This document shows, one piece after another, positions 1-7,032 of a stretch of 7,888 nt of DNA; the first letter of the stretch is position 1; each line of letters opens with the position of its first letter. This DNA is from Desulfobacterales bacterium C00003060 (GTDB lineage Bacteria > Desulfobacterota > Desulfobacteria > Desulfobacterales > C00003060), in NCBI GenBank assembly GCA_001751085.1, contig MAXP01000181.1, forward strand, positions 1-7,888, given 5' to 3'. The notes under the pieces were generated by a model. The model was given only the letters and a program-made list of their open reading frames with translations. It was not told the origin of the DNA and searched no databases. Made by a program: the position numbers and the translations under genes.

Positions 1-474
1 CCCGTCCTTCAAGTCAGAAAGTAAAGATCGGATAGTCTGCCCTAAGACGGGATGTGCAAGGTCTGGTGCGATGTTGCAAAGGGGTCTGAGGACAAACCGC
101 CTTTGGTGCAGCCTCGGGTGAGGGATCTCCAGCAATGTTGTACGCAAGACACGATCATCGTAAAACAGGATGTCAAGGTCCAAGGTCCTGGGGCCGAACA
201 TAGCTTCTCCGGGACGACGTCCCATTGAATGTTCAATTGCCTTAAGTTGTGCGAGAAGGTGTTCTGGTTCAAGATCGGTACTAATCTTAGCCACACCATT
301 TACAAACCAATCTTGACGCTCCAAGTGAATCGGTTCGGTCTCATACAGAGGAGATCGGGCATCGACTACGCAACCCTCGCAGCCATCAATCATTGCGATC
401 CCCTTCTGACAATTGTCGGCCTTGTCCCCGATATTCGATCCTACCCCTATGTAGGCCGTATGTGTATAACCCAT
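1..474 (-). CDS. folK: 2-amino-4-hydroxy-6-hydroxymethyldihydropteridine pyrophosphokinase (HPPK), 3' end cut by window edge
   Basis: Transfers pyrophosphate from ATP to 6-hydroxymethyl-7,8-dihydropterin, the cytosolic step before dihydropteroate synthase in folate synthesis. The frame is open from an ATG at 474-472 to base 1 with no stop, giving 158 visible residues. HPPKs are usually about 155-170 residues, so only a few codons should be missing. Visible motifs: N-terminal AYIGVGSNIGD (7-17), QDWFVN (54-59), the family signature GPRTLDLDIL (94-103) with the two metal-binding aspartates D99 and D101, and HPRLHQRRFVLRPL (119-132), which carries the conserved His and Arg of the active-site loop. 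The start fits family N-termini (a few residues before AYIxxGSN), but no good Shine-Dalgarno precedes it. The frame stays open upstream into dapL without a normal start codon. It lies 44 bases after the dapL stop, probably as a distal operon gene. Identity is very secure; the start is moderately so. Confidence 0.93.
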   Translation of the reverse strand, partial: MGYTHTAYIGVGSNIGDKADNCQKGIAMIDGCEGCVVDARSPLYETEPIHLERQDWFVNGVAKISTDLEPEHLLAQLKAIEHSMGRRPGEAMFGPRTLDLDILFYDDRVLRTTLLEIPHPRLHQRRFVLRPLCNIAPDLAHPVLGQTIRSLLSDLKDG

Positions 475-518
475 ATCTTGAAAAACAATAGATCTTCCGT
501 GACAATCGACCTCTAACC

Positions 519-1715
519 TTAGGGCTCCATAGGCGCCTTGCGGGTAAACGGGCCCAACCGGATCATTCGTTCCACTGCTTCACGGATTTCTTCTCGGTCA
601 ACTGTGAGGGCCATTCTGACAAATCCTTCACCTGCTGTGCCAAATCCATTTCCAGGTGTGGTCACAATGCCGGCTTCTGTCAAAAGCAGGCTGGCAAACC
701 CTGCTGACGTGTACCCATGAGGCACCTCGACCCAAAGATAGAACGTGGCACGCGGTGTTTCTACCGACAACCCCATGGAGCGGAGACCGGCCACCAGGAT
801 ATCTCGACGCTCAGCATATGTCTGCCTCATATCCTCAACACATGCCTGGCCCCCTTCCAAAGCTGCGATCCCCGCAATCTGAATGGCCTGAAATACACCG
901 GAATCGATGTTGTTCTTCACCTGACCCAAAGCGCTGATTACATCTGCACAACCGACCGCAAACCCAATCCGCCATCCTGTCATATTATAGGTCTTGGAAA
1001 GAGAGTGAAACTCGATTCCAACAGATTTAGCCCCTTCCGCCTCAAGAAAACTCATCGGCCTATAACCATCAAAGGCCATCTCCGAATAGGCGGCATCGTG
1101 ACAGATTATCACATTATATTCCGCTGCAAATGCGACCACTGACTCAAAAAAACCCCTGGTAGCCACTGCTGCCGTGGGATTGTTTGGATAGTTTATGAAC
1201 ATCATCTTTGCCATTTTGGCCACTTCCGGTGAAATGGCTTCAAGGTCAGGCAAAAATTTATTCTCTTTTAGAAGATCCATAAAATATGGTTTTCCACCCG
1301 CAAACTCGGTGCCGATATGGTAAACAGGATACCCAGGACTGGCTACAAGGGCAATATCCCCTGGATTAATAAAGGCCAAAGGGATGTGGGCAATCCCCTC
1401 TTTGGATCCTATCAAGGTCACGACCTCTGAGCCGGCATCCAGGTCTACGTTAAAACGCTGCTTGTACCACTTTGCCACCACAGCATTAAGGTCAGCCATC
1501 CCTGAATATGAAGGATATCGATGATTGGCTGGATCTGAAACCGCCTTCTTTGATGCCTCGATAATATGGACCGGGGTTGGAAGGTCTGGATCCCCGACAC
1601 CAAGATCAATAATGTCAATTCCCTTGGCCCGAACATCTTCTTTCAGGCGATCGATCTCCTTGAAAAGATAAGGAGGAAGGCGTTTCAATCTCTCTGCTCT
1701 CTCAATCTTCAACAT
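519..1715 (-). CDS. dapL: LL-diaminopimelate aminotransferase (DapL), PLP-dependent
   Basis: Converts tetrahydrodipicolinate plus glutamate directly to LL-2,6-diaminopimelate, bypassing the DapD/DapC/DapE acyl route. It is a fold-type I aminotransferase of 398 residues. Visible features: the N-terminal RLKRLPPYLFKEIDRLK and DLGVGDPDLPTP (37-48) typical of DapL; HRYPSYSG (65-72); GSKEG (103-107), binding the cofactor phosphate; NYPNNPT (175-181); DAAY (207-210), with the Asp that contacts the PLP nitrogen; HSLSKTYNMTGWRIGF (237-252), with PLP lysine K241; and the C-terminal arginine of GFVRMAL (R367). The sequence looks like the DapL2-type branch (LPPYLF/GDPDLPTP style) rather than the plant type. 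The start at ATG 1715 is chosen because it fits the family N-terminus and has GGGAGG just upstream. The open frame extends a further 91 codons, but that part only mirrors dapF. It overlaps dapF by 14 bases, indicating translational coupling. A different class I aminotransferase is possible in principle; the dapF-lysA context argues against it. Confidence 0.94.
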   Translation of the reverse strand: MLKIERAERLKRLPPYLFKEIDRLKEDVRAKGIDIIDLGVGDPDLPTPVHIIEASKKAVSDPANHRYPSYSGMADLNAVVAKWYKQRFNVDLDAGSEVVTLIGSKEGIAHIPLAFINPGDIALVASPGYPVYHIGTEFAGGKPYFMDLLKENKFLPDLEAISPEVAKMAKMMFINYPNNPTAAVATRGFFESVVAFAAEYNVIICHDAAYSEMAFDGYRPMSFLEAEGAKSVGIEFHSLSKTYNMTGWRIGFAVGCADVISALGQVKNNIDSGVFQAIQIAGIAALEGGQACVEDMRQTYAERRDILVAGLRSMGLSVETPRATFYLWVEVPHGYTSAGFASLLLTEAGIVTTPGNGFGTAGEGFVRMALTVDREEIREAVERMIRLGPFTRKAPMEP

Positions 1716-2547
1716 AGTCCTCCCAAAGCACGCCCTCATAGATAACCCTTGCATCTCCTTCAAGGAATACGTTGCAAAAGCCTTCTGAAGACATCTCAAA
1801 ATAGACCTTGAGCGCTTCCCCTCCCCGGGTATGAAGCACTGCAGGAGAAGCGGCATTCCCTTGTATGGCAGCAATGAGTGCAGTTGCCACGGATCCTGTC
1901 CCACAGGCCAAGGTCTCATCTTCCACACCACGCTCATAGGTACGAATTGCAATCGAGCCATCATCGAGTTGTTCTGCGAAATTGACATTTGTGCCCGCTG
2001 GGGCGTAGCGTTGATGGGACCTTATGGCCCGGCCAGCCATTAAAACCGGACTTTTTTCCAGGTCATCGACCCAGATCACCACATGGGGCACCCCCACAGT
2101 GATACTGCTTACCATCCATGTCTCTTGTTCAACATCCAAGGCATAATCAATCTCGGGCATGGTCGGGCCCGGCATCTCCAACCTAACGCGCCGCCCGGTC
2201 ACATCGGCCCGGATCACCCCTGACTTCGTCTCAAAACTCAGCCGAGGACCTGCGATCCCCTTCAGATAGGCAAGCCTTGCAGCACAACGCCCACCGTTGC
2301 CGCACATTTCGACCTCTCCGCCATCTGCATTGAAAAAACGCCATTTGAAATCCGCCCGTTCCGAGGCTTCGATGAGGATTACCCCGTCAGCCCCCACCGA
2401 AACCTTCCTTCGGCAGATTGAGGCCACAAACCTGCCAAGGGTATCTTCGTCAAGAATACACTCTCGGTTATCAACGAGAACAAAATCGTTTCCGCTGCCA
2501 CTCATCTTGTGGAAAGGTATGGAGGCCTGTGTCATGGTTTCAGTCAT
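1702..2547 (-). CDS. dapF: Diaminopimelate epimerase
   Basis: Interconverts LL- and meso-diaminopimelate without cofactor, in the cytosol. The meso form feeds LysA and peptidoglycan. Length is 281 residues, normal for the family (about 270-285). Visible features: KMSGSGNDFVLVDN (14-27); the first catalytic cysteine C82 in MCGNGGRCAARLA (81-93); PAGTNVNF (183-190); RTYERGVEDETLACGTGS (202-219) with the second catalytic cysteine C215. Both halves of the pseudo-symmetric epimerase fold are therefore present. The start is uncertain: ATG 2547 is used, but ATG 2535 (residue 5) is equally lacking in a good Shine-Dalgarno, and the first 8 or so residues look like an addition to the usual 'PFxKMxGxGNDF' beginning. 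It follows lysA by 25 bases and overlaps dapL. Product of DapL, substrate for LysA. Confidence 0.96.
   Translation of the reverse strand: MTETMTQASIPFHKMSGSGNDFVLVDNRECILDEDTLGRFVASICRRKVSVGADGVILIEASERADFKWRFFNADGGEVEMCGNGGRCAARLAYLKGIAGPRLSFETKSGVIRADVTGRRVRLEMPGPTMPEIDYALDVEQETWMVSSITVGVPHVVIWVDDLEKSPVLMAGRAIRSHQRYAPAGTNVNFAEQLDDGSIAIRTYERGVEDETLACGTGSVATALIAAIQGNAASPAVLHTRGGEALKVYFEMSSEGFCNVFLEGDARVIYEGVLWEDYVED
1719..1724 (-). promoter_or_regulatory. Ribosome binding site of dapL inside the dapF 3' end
   Basis: The minus strand reads GGGAGG, then ACT, then the dapL ATG. The purine core is strong but only 3 bases from ATG. The next codon is TTG, 6 bases away, so a start one codon later cannot be excluded. 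The site lies within the last codons of dapF. This marks 1715 as the real dapL start against the longer open frame. Confidence 0.7.
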
Positions 2548-2549
2548 TT

Positions 2550-2565
2550 GTTATTTGTGAATAAC
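2550..2565 (-). other. Small perfect hairpin in the lysA-dapF gap
   Basis: GTTATT and AATAAC are perfect reverse complements around a 4-base loop, 2 bases before the dapF ATG. The 6-bp stem is AT-rich and weak. There is no T tract after it, so it is not a terminator. A purine stretch (AAAGAAG) lies just on its 5' side. The inverted repeat is directly visible; any role is speculative. Confidence 0.4.
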
Positions 2566-2572
2566 GCTTCTT

Positions 2573-3826
2573 TTACAAAAAGGGCGGAATCGACTCCCCC
2601 TTAATCAGATCCTCGTAAGACTCTCGCCTCCTGACAACATGGAATTGATCTTGATGGACCATGACCTCCGGGACTCTGGGTCTTGAATTGTAATTAGAAG
2701 ACATCGTAAAACCGTACGCACCCGCACTCATAAATGCCAGCAGGTCTCCTGCCTCTACCCGGGGGATATCACGATTCCGGGCAAAGAAGTCTGCCGTTTC
2801 GCAAACAGGTCCAACAACGTCCACACTGATGGTCTCCTTCTGATCTCTGACCACAGGTTTAATAGCGTGGTATGCATTGTAAAGGGATGGCCTGACAAGA
2901 TCGTTCATGGCTGCATCCACAATCACAAAATCTCTGTCCTCACCCTCCTTGGTATATAGAACCTTAGATACAAGGATGCCTGCGTTGCCGGCAATTACCC
3001 GGCCAGGCTCCAATATAAGTGTAAAGGATGAATCACCAAGGGCGTCTAAGATCGCCTTAGCATATTCGTTCGGGTGAGGAGGAGATTCTTGATCGTATGT
3101 GATCCCAAGGCCTCCCCCTATATCAAGATAGGAAATCGAGATGCCAAGGGCCTCCAACACAGTAATCAGCTCCCTGATGCGGTGCAGGGCGCTTACGAAC
3201 GGGGCAACCTCCGTAACCTGGGATCCGATATGGCAACTGATGCCGATGACTTCCACATTTGACAAACCAGTGGCCGCTTTGTACGCCTCTGCAGCCGATT
3301 CCATGCCCAACCCGAACTTGTTCTTCTTCAAGCCTGTTGATATGTAAGGATGAGTCCTGGGATCAACATCCGGGTTCACACGAAGCGCAATTCGCGCCTT
3401 TTTTTTCAGGCGGGCACCACAGCCGTTTATGAGATCCAGCTCCTGAAATGATTCAACATTAAACATCAGAATGCCGGTTTGGATGGCATAGTCTATCTCG
3501 TCCACACGCTTTCCCACACCCGAGTAGACAATCCTTTCCGGACGGATACCGGCTTGGGTCCCGCGAAACAACTCCCCGCCTGAAACGATGTCCAGGCCAC
3601 CTCCAAGGCCGGCAAAGAGTCTCAGCACGGCTAAGTTGGAATTAGACTTGGCAGAAAAACAGATTAGATGGGGCACGCCCTCAAATGCCTTTTGGAAGGC
3701 AATGAAGTGACGTCGAAGGGTAGCGTGGCTATAGAGATAAAAGGGGGTCCCCACGTTCTCTGCAATCTCCGAGACAGGAACACCCTCACAAAACAAATGG
3801 TTATCTCGATACTGAAAATGATGCAT
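2573..3826 (-). CDS. lysA: Diaminopimelate decarboxylase, PLP-dependent
   Basis: Decarboxylates meso-diaminopimelate to L-lysine plus CO2, the final lysine step, in the cytosol. It is a fold-type III enzyme (alanine-racemase-like barrel plus C-terminal beta domain) of 417 residues, the usual length. Visible features: VGTPFYLYS (25-33); the PLP lysine K60 in FSAKSNSN (57-64, commonly YAVKAN); HIGSQ (199-203); the glycine loop GGGLG (237-241); EPGR (273-276), binding cofactor phosphate; CETAD (342-346), with the catalytic Cys supplied to the partner subunit of the dimer; and GAYGFTMSSNYN (369-380) with the conserved Tyr. Start: ATG 3826 gives a family-typical N-terminus (HHFQYRDNHLFCEGVPV). An in-frame stop lies upstream in the gap, and the ribosome site is weak. 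It lies 66 bases after the lipoprotein and 25 before dapF. Codons 141-143 are AAA AAA AAG, a possible slippery run. Confidence 0.97.
   Translation of the reverse strand: MHHFQYRDNHLFCEGVPVSEIAENVGTPFYLYSHATLRRHFIAFQKAFEGVPHLICFSAKSNSNLAVLRLFAGLGGGLDIVSGGELFRGTQAGIRPERIVYSGVGKRVDEIDYAIQTGILMFNVESFQELDLINGCGARLKKKARIALRVNPDVDPRTHPYISTGLKKNKFGLGMESAAEAYKAATGLSNVEVIGISCHIGSQVTEVAPFVSALHRIRELITVLEALGISISYLDIGGGLGITYDQESPPHPNEYAKAILDALGDSSFTLILEPGRVIAGNAGILVSKVLYTKEGEDRDFVIVDAAMNDLVRPSLYNAYHAIKPVVRDQKETISVDVVGPVCETADFFARNRDIPRVEAGDLLAFMSAGAYGFTMSSNYNSRPRVPEVMVHQDQFHVVRRRESYEDLIKGESIPPFL
3398..3406 (-). other. A8G homopolymer within lysA matching an A_AAA_AAG slippery heptamer
   Basis: On the coding strand eight A followed by G span codons 141-143. 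The zero frame reads AAA AAA AAG, so the heptamer A_AAA_AAG has the phase used by bacterial -1 frameshift sites. A -1 slip would meet a TGA after about a dozen codons. No stimulator (upstream Shine-Dalgarno or downstream hairpin) was identified. It is most likely incidental to three lysines. Confidence 0.3.
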
Positions 3827-3850
3827 GGCAGACTCGTTATTCGTTTCCTC

Positions 3851-3868
3851 AAACCCATCGAGGGGTTT
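3851..3868 (-). other. Small inverted repeat in the lipoprotein-lysA gap
   Basis: AAACCC and GGGTTT form a perfect 6-bp stem around a 6-base loop, about 24 bases before the lysA start. No run of T follows on either strand, so it does not look like a rho-independent terminator. It is the only structure I see in the 66-base gap. Confidence 0.35.
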
Positions 3869-3892
3869 CAGTACTCCATGGCTTCAACGATC

Positions 3893-4366
3893 CTATTGGG
3901 CCGAAGCCCCCTGGTCCGATCCCACAGCAAACTCCACGATGTTGGAATCCTTACTCACTCCGCCGCTTTTATGATAGACCACGACCTTGTAAGCATAGCG
4001 ATGATCAGCCTTTATGTTATCCGGGAAGACAATACGATCCCCTTCCACGCGTGCAGGTTTTGGATCATCAAGTTTGATGTCAAGGTAGTGTTCAAAAGGG
4101 ATTGGACATCCTGGGCATATTTCCGCTGAAATATGCGATTCGGACTTGTAGACCCCGAAGTGCTCCAACCCATCAAACAGGGTATTACCCTTATTCAAAA
4201 CCGACCAGGTCAATAAAACTTTGTCCCCGATGGTTTCTGCCTTGAGGTCTTTTACCGCAGGAGGAACTGTGGCCTCAGGTGCTGCAGGTGGGGCCTTCTT
4301 TCCGCATTGCGGGAAAAAAATCAGAAACCCCAAACAGATTATGAGATTAATTCTCGGCAGATTCAA
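3893..4366 (-). CDS. Predicted lipoprotein with fibronectin type III-like domain (argH-lysA intergenic family)
   Basis: About 157 residues. It begins with a short charged N-terminus (NLPRIN), a hydrophobic stretch [11 protein letters not shown] (about 8-18), then PQ and Cys21 followed by GKKAPPAAP. This is a lipoprotein signal: Cys21 would be lipidated after signal peptidase II cleavage, although P-Q before Cys is a poor lipobox. A Pro/Ala-rich linker leads to a domain (about 34-148) with fibronectin-III traits: [21 protein letters not shown], then a Y-x-Y strand ([20 protein letters not shown]). A CPGCP motif (84-88) sits in the middle loop. I infer an envelope-anchored protein; substrate or partner is unknown. 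In many proteobacteria a tiny lipoprotein (yifL/lptM) precedes lysA; this one shares the 'CGKK' start and position but is longer. The start is a TTG 9 bases after AGGAGG; an earlier TTG at 4372 is possible. It overlaps argH. Confidence 0.8.
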   Translation of the reverse strand: MNLPRINLIICLGFLIFFPQCGKKAPPAAPEATVPPAVKDLKAETIGDKVLLTWSVLNKGNTLFDGLEHFGVYKSESHISAEICPGCPIPFEHYLDIKLDDPKPARVEGDRIVFPDNIKADHRYAYKVVVYHKSGGVSKDSNIVEFAVGSDQGASAQ

Positions 4367-5741
4367 GCTCAAGGGCCTCCTGTGCCTTATCGATCGCCTT
4401 AACCACGTTTTCCTTAGCCGTACCGCCTGCAGACACTCGCCTGTTAACCATTTGTTCTAATGTCAGGACATCAAAGATATCTTCTTCAAATAGTTTGGAA
4501 AACCCTTTCAGCTCACTCAGGGAAAGGTCCAGCAGTTCTTTGTCTTGATCCATTGCATGTCGTACGACCCCCCCCACACAACGATGTGCGTCTCGAAATG
4601 CCACGCCCTTGGTTACCAGATAGTCCGCCATGTCAGTAGCATTCAGAAAGCCTCTTGAAGCTGCTTTCTCCATGGCTTTGCGGTTCAGTTTCAACCTCGG
4701 GAGGAGTTTTTCATACACCTCAAGGCATGCCTTAACAGTATCCACTGTGTCAAACAGGGGTTCCTTGTCTTCCTGCATATCCCGATTGTAGCTAAGGGGG
4801 AGGCCCTTCATCAGGGCAAGCAGCGCCATCAGGTTTCCAAACACCCGCCCTGCCCTGCCCCGGACCAACTCCGGCACATCCGGGTTCTTTTTCTGCGGCA
4901 TTATACTGCTCCCGGTGGCGAACGTATCAGGTATTTCCACAAAACCGAATTCAAGAGACGACCACAGGATCAACTCTTCTGAAAGGCGACTCATATGAAC
5001 CATGCAGATGCTTGCAGCAGCAAGAAACTCCATGATAAAGTCCCGACTACTCACTGCGTCAATGCTATTGACAGAAACCTCGGGAAACTCAAGGAGATCG
5101 GCGGTATACTCTGCGTCGATCGGATATGTTGTTCCAGCTAACGCCGCACTACCAAGGGGCATCACATTGATTCGCCTAAGGGCATCCTCGAACCGGGCCC
5201 GGTCTCGTTTAAACATCTCATAATAGGCCATGAGGTGGTGAGAAAAAAGCACTGGCTGGGCACGCTGAAGGTGCGTATATCCGGGCATGACGACATCAAC
5301 ATGCTTTCTTGCAAGTTCCACCAATATCCGTCGCAGGCCCGTGAGCCTTGCAAGAATGCTTGCCACCTCATCACGGAGATACATCCTGACATCAAGCACC
5401 ACCTGATCGTTTCGACTTCTCGCGGTGTGAAGTTGTTGTGCGGCCCTGCCGATTTCTGCGACAAGCCGGCTCTCGATATTCATATGGATATCTTCCAAGG
5501 ATTGATCCAGCCCAATATTTCCACGCTCAATATGCCTCCCAATCCTGCCAAGGCCTTCTACAATCTGGGAAGCATCATCCTCGGAAATGATGGATTGTTT
5601 AGCCAGCATGCGACAGTGGGCTATACTACCTTGAATATCATAAGAGTAAAGCCGCCTGTCAAAGCCGATCGAAGCCGTAAACGACTCCACAGCCTGGTCT
5701 GTTTTTTCAGCAAATCTGCCATCCCACGGCTTTTCCGACAC
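4347..5741 (-). CDS. argH: Argininosuccinate lyase
   Basis: Splits argininosuccinate to arginine and fumarate, the last arginine step; a cytosolic homotetramer of the fumarase/aspartase superfamily. From the GTG at 5741 it is 464 residues, the usual length. Visible features: [14 protein letters not shown] at the N-terminus; LEDIHMNIE (82-90); TARSRNDQ (106-113); [10 protein letters not shown] (154-163) with the conserved His157; and the mobile catalytic loop signature [12 protein letters not shown] (277-288). The GTG is chosen because the family begins just before 'KPWxGRF' and GAGG lies 6 bases upstream. An in-frame ATG at 5780 would add 13 residues, but these are encoded by a heptamer repeat array and look incidental. 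The gene follows argG by 76 bases (37 from the ATG) and its 3' end overlaps the lipoprotein start by 20 bases, suggesting coupling. Confidence 0.96.
   Translation of the reverse strand: MSEKPWDGRFAEKTDQAVESFTASIGFDRRLYSYDIQGSIAHCRMLAKQSIISEDDASQIVEGLGRIGRHIERGNIGLDQSLEDIHMNIESRLVAEIGRAAQQLHTARSRNDQVVLDVRMYLRDEVASILARLTGLRRILVELARKHVDVVMPGYTHLQRAQPVLFSHHLMAYYEMFKRDRARFEDALRRINVMPLGSAALAGTTYPIDAEYTADLLEFPEVSVNSIDAVSSRDFIMEFLAAASICMVHMSRLSEELILWSSLEFGFVEIPDTFATGSSIMPQKKNPDVPELVRGRAGRVFGNLMALLALMKGLPLSYNRDMQEDKEPLFDTVDTVKACLEVYEKLLPRLKLNRKAMEKAASRGFLNATDMADYLVTKGVAFRDAHRCVGGVVRHAMDQDKELLDLSLSELKGFSKLFEEDIFDVLTLEQMVNRRVSAGGTAKENVVKAIDKAQEALELESAEN
4376..4381 (-). promoter_or_regulatory. Consensus ribosome binding site for the lipoprotein gene, inside argH
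   Basis: The minus strand reads a perfect AGGAGG within the last codons of argH. TTG codons in the lipoprotein frame follow at 3 bases (4372) and 9 bases (4366). No ATG is available before the hydrophobic signal. The strong Shine-Dalgarno probably compensates for a TTG start, and its spacing favours 4366. Confidence 0.7.
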
Positions 5742-5747
5742 GGCGCA

Positions 5748-5751
5748 CCTC
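5748..5751 (-). promoter_or_regulatory. Ribosome binding site deciding the GTG start of argH
   Basis: The minus strand reads GAGG, six bases (TGCGCC) before GTG 5741. It is formed at the end of the last heptamer unit (TTGACGA followed by GG). It supports GTG 5741 over ATG 5780, which has no purine-rich site and lies inside the repeat array. Confidence 0.6.
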
Positions 5752-5801
5752 GTCAATCGTTTGTCATGGTCACTCGTCATTGGTCACTCGTCATTGGTCA
5801 C
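5750..5801 (-). repeat. Heptamer repeat array between argG and argH
   Basis: On the minus strand the stretch splits into 7-base units: GTGACCA, ATGACGA, GTGACCA, ATGACGA, GTGACC (one base short), ATGACAA, a remnant ACGA, and TTGACGA. The consensus is about DTGACVA. Pairs of units also give a 14-base period. Every full unit starts with a possible start codon that overlaps TGA. The array fills most of the 76-base gap; the remaining 16 bases next to the argG stop show nothing I recognise. It is clearly the same repeat family as the array before argG. Confidence 0.85.
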
Positions 5802-5817
5802 TGCCTGCCTATACTAT

Positions 5818-7032
5818 CTACTGCCCTCTCTCTTTCTTCAACAAGGCATGAATACGAAGCCTTAAGGCATTAAGTTGGATAAAACCTTCCGCATCCTGCT
5901 GGCGATATACGTTGTCTGCTTCAAATGTGGCAAAATCACGCCTGTATAGGGACATATCGGATTTGCGACCCAAAACACGGCAGTTTCCCTTGTAAAGCTC
6001 CAGCCGTACCGTACCTGAAACCGTCTCCTGTGTTTCATCTATCATAACCTGCAATACCTTCATCTCCGGCGAGAACCAGAAACCATAATAGACGAGTTCA
6101 GCATACTTAGGAACCAATGAATCCCGAAGGTGCATTACCTCACGGTCCATGGTAATCGACTCCATTGCCATGTGCGCCACCCTCAGGATAGTACCACCCG
6201 GGGTCTCATACACCCCTCGAGACTTTATCCCCACAAACCGGTTTTCCACCAGATCTACCCGCCCTATGCCGTTTCGGCCCCCAAGCATATTCAATCCCGC
6301 AAGAAGCTCACCAGGAGAAAGCCTTTCGCCATTGACGCCTACGGGGTCCCCTCGCTCAAATGAAACCTCCACAACCTCAGGCCTGTCAGGCGCTTCAAGG
6401 GGAGACACCGACATCGTAAACATGCCCTCTGGAGGGCTTTCCCACGGGTCCTCGAGTATTCCTCCCTCATAGCTAACATGAAGCACGTTTCGATCCATGC
6501 TGTAGGGCTTTTCCTGGGTTGCAGTTACTCGAATACCATGCTCTTTTGCATAATCCATAAGCGACTGACGCGAATTCAGTTGCCACACTCGCCATGGCGC
6601 AATAATCTTCAGTTCAGGGGACAATGCTTGGTAGGCCAGCTCAAATCGCACCTGGTCATTCCCCTTGCCTGTGGATCCGTGACTTACACTATCCGCACCC
6701 ACTTTCTGCGCCACCTCAACCTGGCATTTGGCAATAATAGGACGCGCAAGGGAGGTCCCAAGAAGATAGTGGCCTTCATATATTGCGTTTGCGCGAAAGG
6801 CTGGAAACACATAGTCTCGCACAAATTCCTCTTTCAGATCCTCTACGACGACTCCTGCGGCACCGGTGTCCAGGGCCTTCTTCCTCACACTGTCCAGATC
6901 TTCTCCCTGGCCGATATCAGCCACAAAGGCAACCACCGGGCATTCGTAAGTCTCGACCAACCACTTCAAAATAATGGATGTGTCAAGGCCTCCTGAATAG
7001 GCCAGAACTATTTTCTTGATTTTACTTGTCAT
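5818..7032 (-). CDS. argG: Argininosuccinate synthase
   Basis: Condenses citrulline and aspartate using ATP (to AMP and pyrophosphate) to make argininosuccinate; cytosolic tetramer. The 404 residues match the usual bacterial length (about 395-410). Visible features: the N-type ATP pyrophosphatase loop AYSGGLDTS (11-19); [14 protein letters not shown] (85-98), binding citrulline; [14 protein letters not shown] (118-131), binding aspartate and nucleotide; EKPYSMDRN (174-182). The last part ([16 protein letters not shown]) is the normal C-terminal oligomerisation region. ATG 7032 gives the family-typical start ([13 protein letters not shown]), yet this ATG is the first codon of the last heptamer of a repeat array and no Shine-Dalgarno precedes it. 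Initiation may depend on coupling to argF, 52 bases upstream, or on an unstructured leader. A weak promoter candidate lies in the argF 3' end. Confidence 0.97.
   Translation of the reverse strand: MTSKIKKIVLAYSGGLDTSIILKWLVETYECPVVAFVADIGQGEDLDSVRKKALDTGAAGVVVEDLKEEFVRDYVFPAFRANAIYEGHYLLGTSLARPIIAKCQVEVAQKVGADSVSHGSTGKGNDQVRFELAYQALSPELKIIAPWRVWQLNSRQSLMDYAKEHGIRVTATQEKPYSMDRNVLHVSYEGGILEDPWESPPEGMFTMSVSPLEAPDRPEVVEVSFERGDPVGVNGERLSPGELLAGLNMLGGRNGIGRVDLVENRFVGIKSRGVYETPGGTILRVAHMAMESITMDREVMHLRDSLVPKYAELVYYGFWFSPEMKVLQVMIDETQETVSGTVRLELYKGNCRVLGRKSDMSLYRRDFATFEADNVYRQQDAEGFIQLNALRLRIHALLKKERGQ

Noticed and set aside
42..299. 85-codon minus-strand frame inside folK
   Set aside because: The overlapping frame carries the HPPK signature GPRTLDLDIL and conserved flanks, so this is an off-frame shadow.
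1716..1988. 91-codon N-terminal extension of the dapL frame
   Set aside because: It lies wholly within dapF in another frame, has no aminotransferase character (many Met, Trp, Cys), and the GGGAGG site plus family N-terminus place the start at 1715.
3851..3868. Rho-independent terminator before lysA
   Set aside because: The 6-bp stem is short and no T tract follows on either strand.
5742..5780. ATG at 5780 as the argH start
   Set aside because: It would encode 13 residues from the repeat array, has no ribosome site, and is longer than the usual ArgH N-terminus; GTG 5741 with GAGG fits better.
5235..5873. Long plus-strand open frame opposite argH and argG
   Set aside because: It is antisense to conserved enzyme regions, crosses the argG-argH gap, shows no recognisable domain and has no separate leader; a coding shadow.
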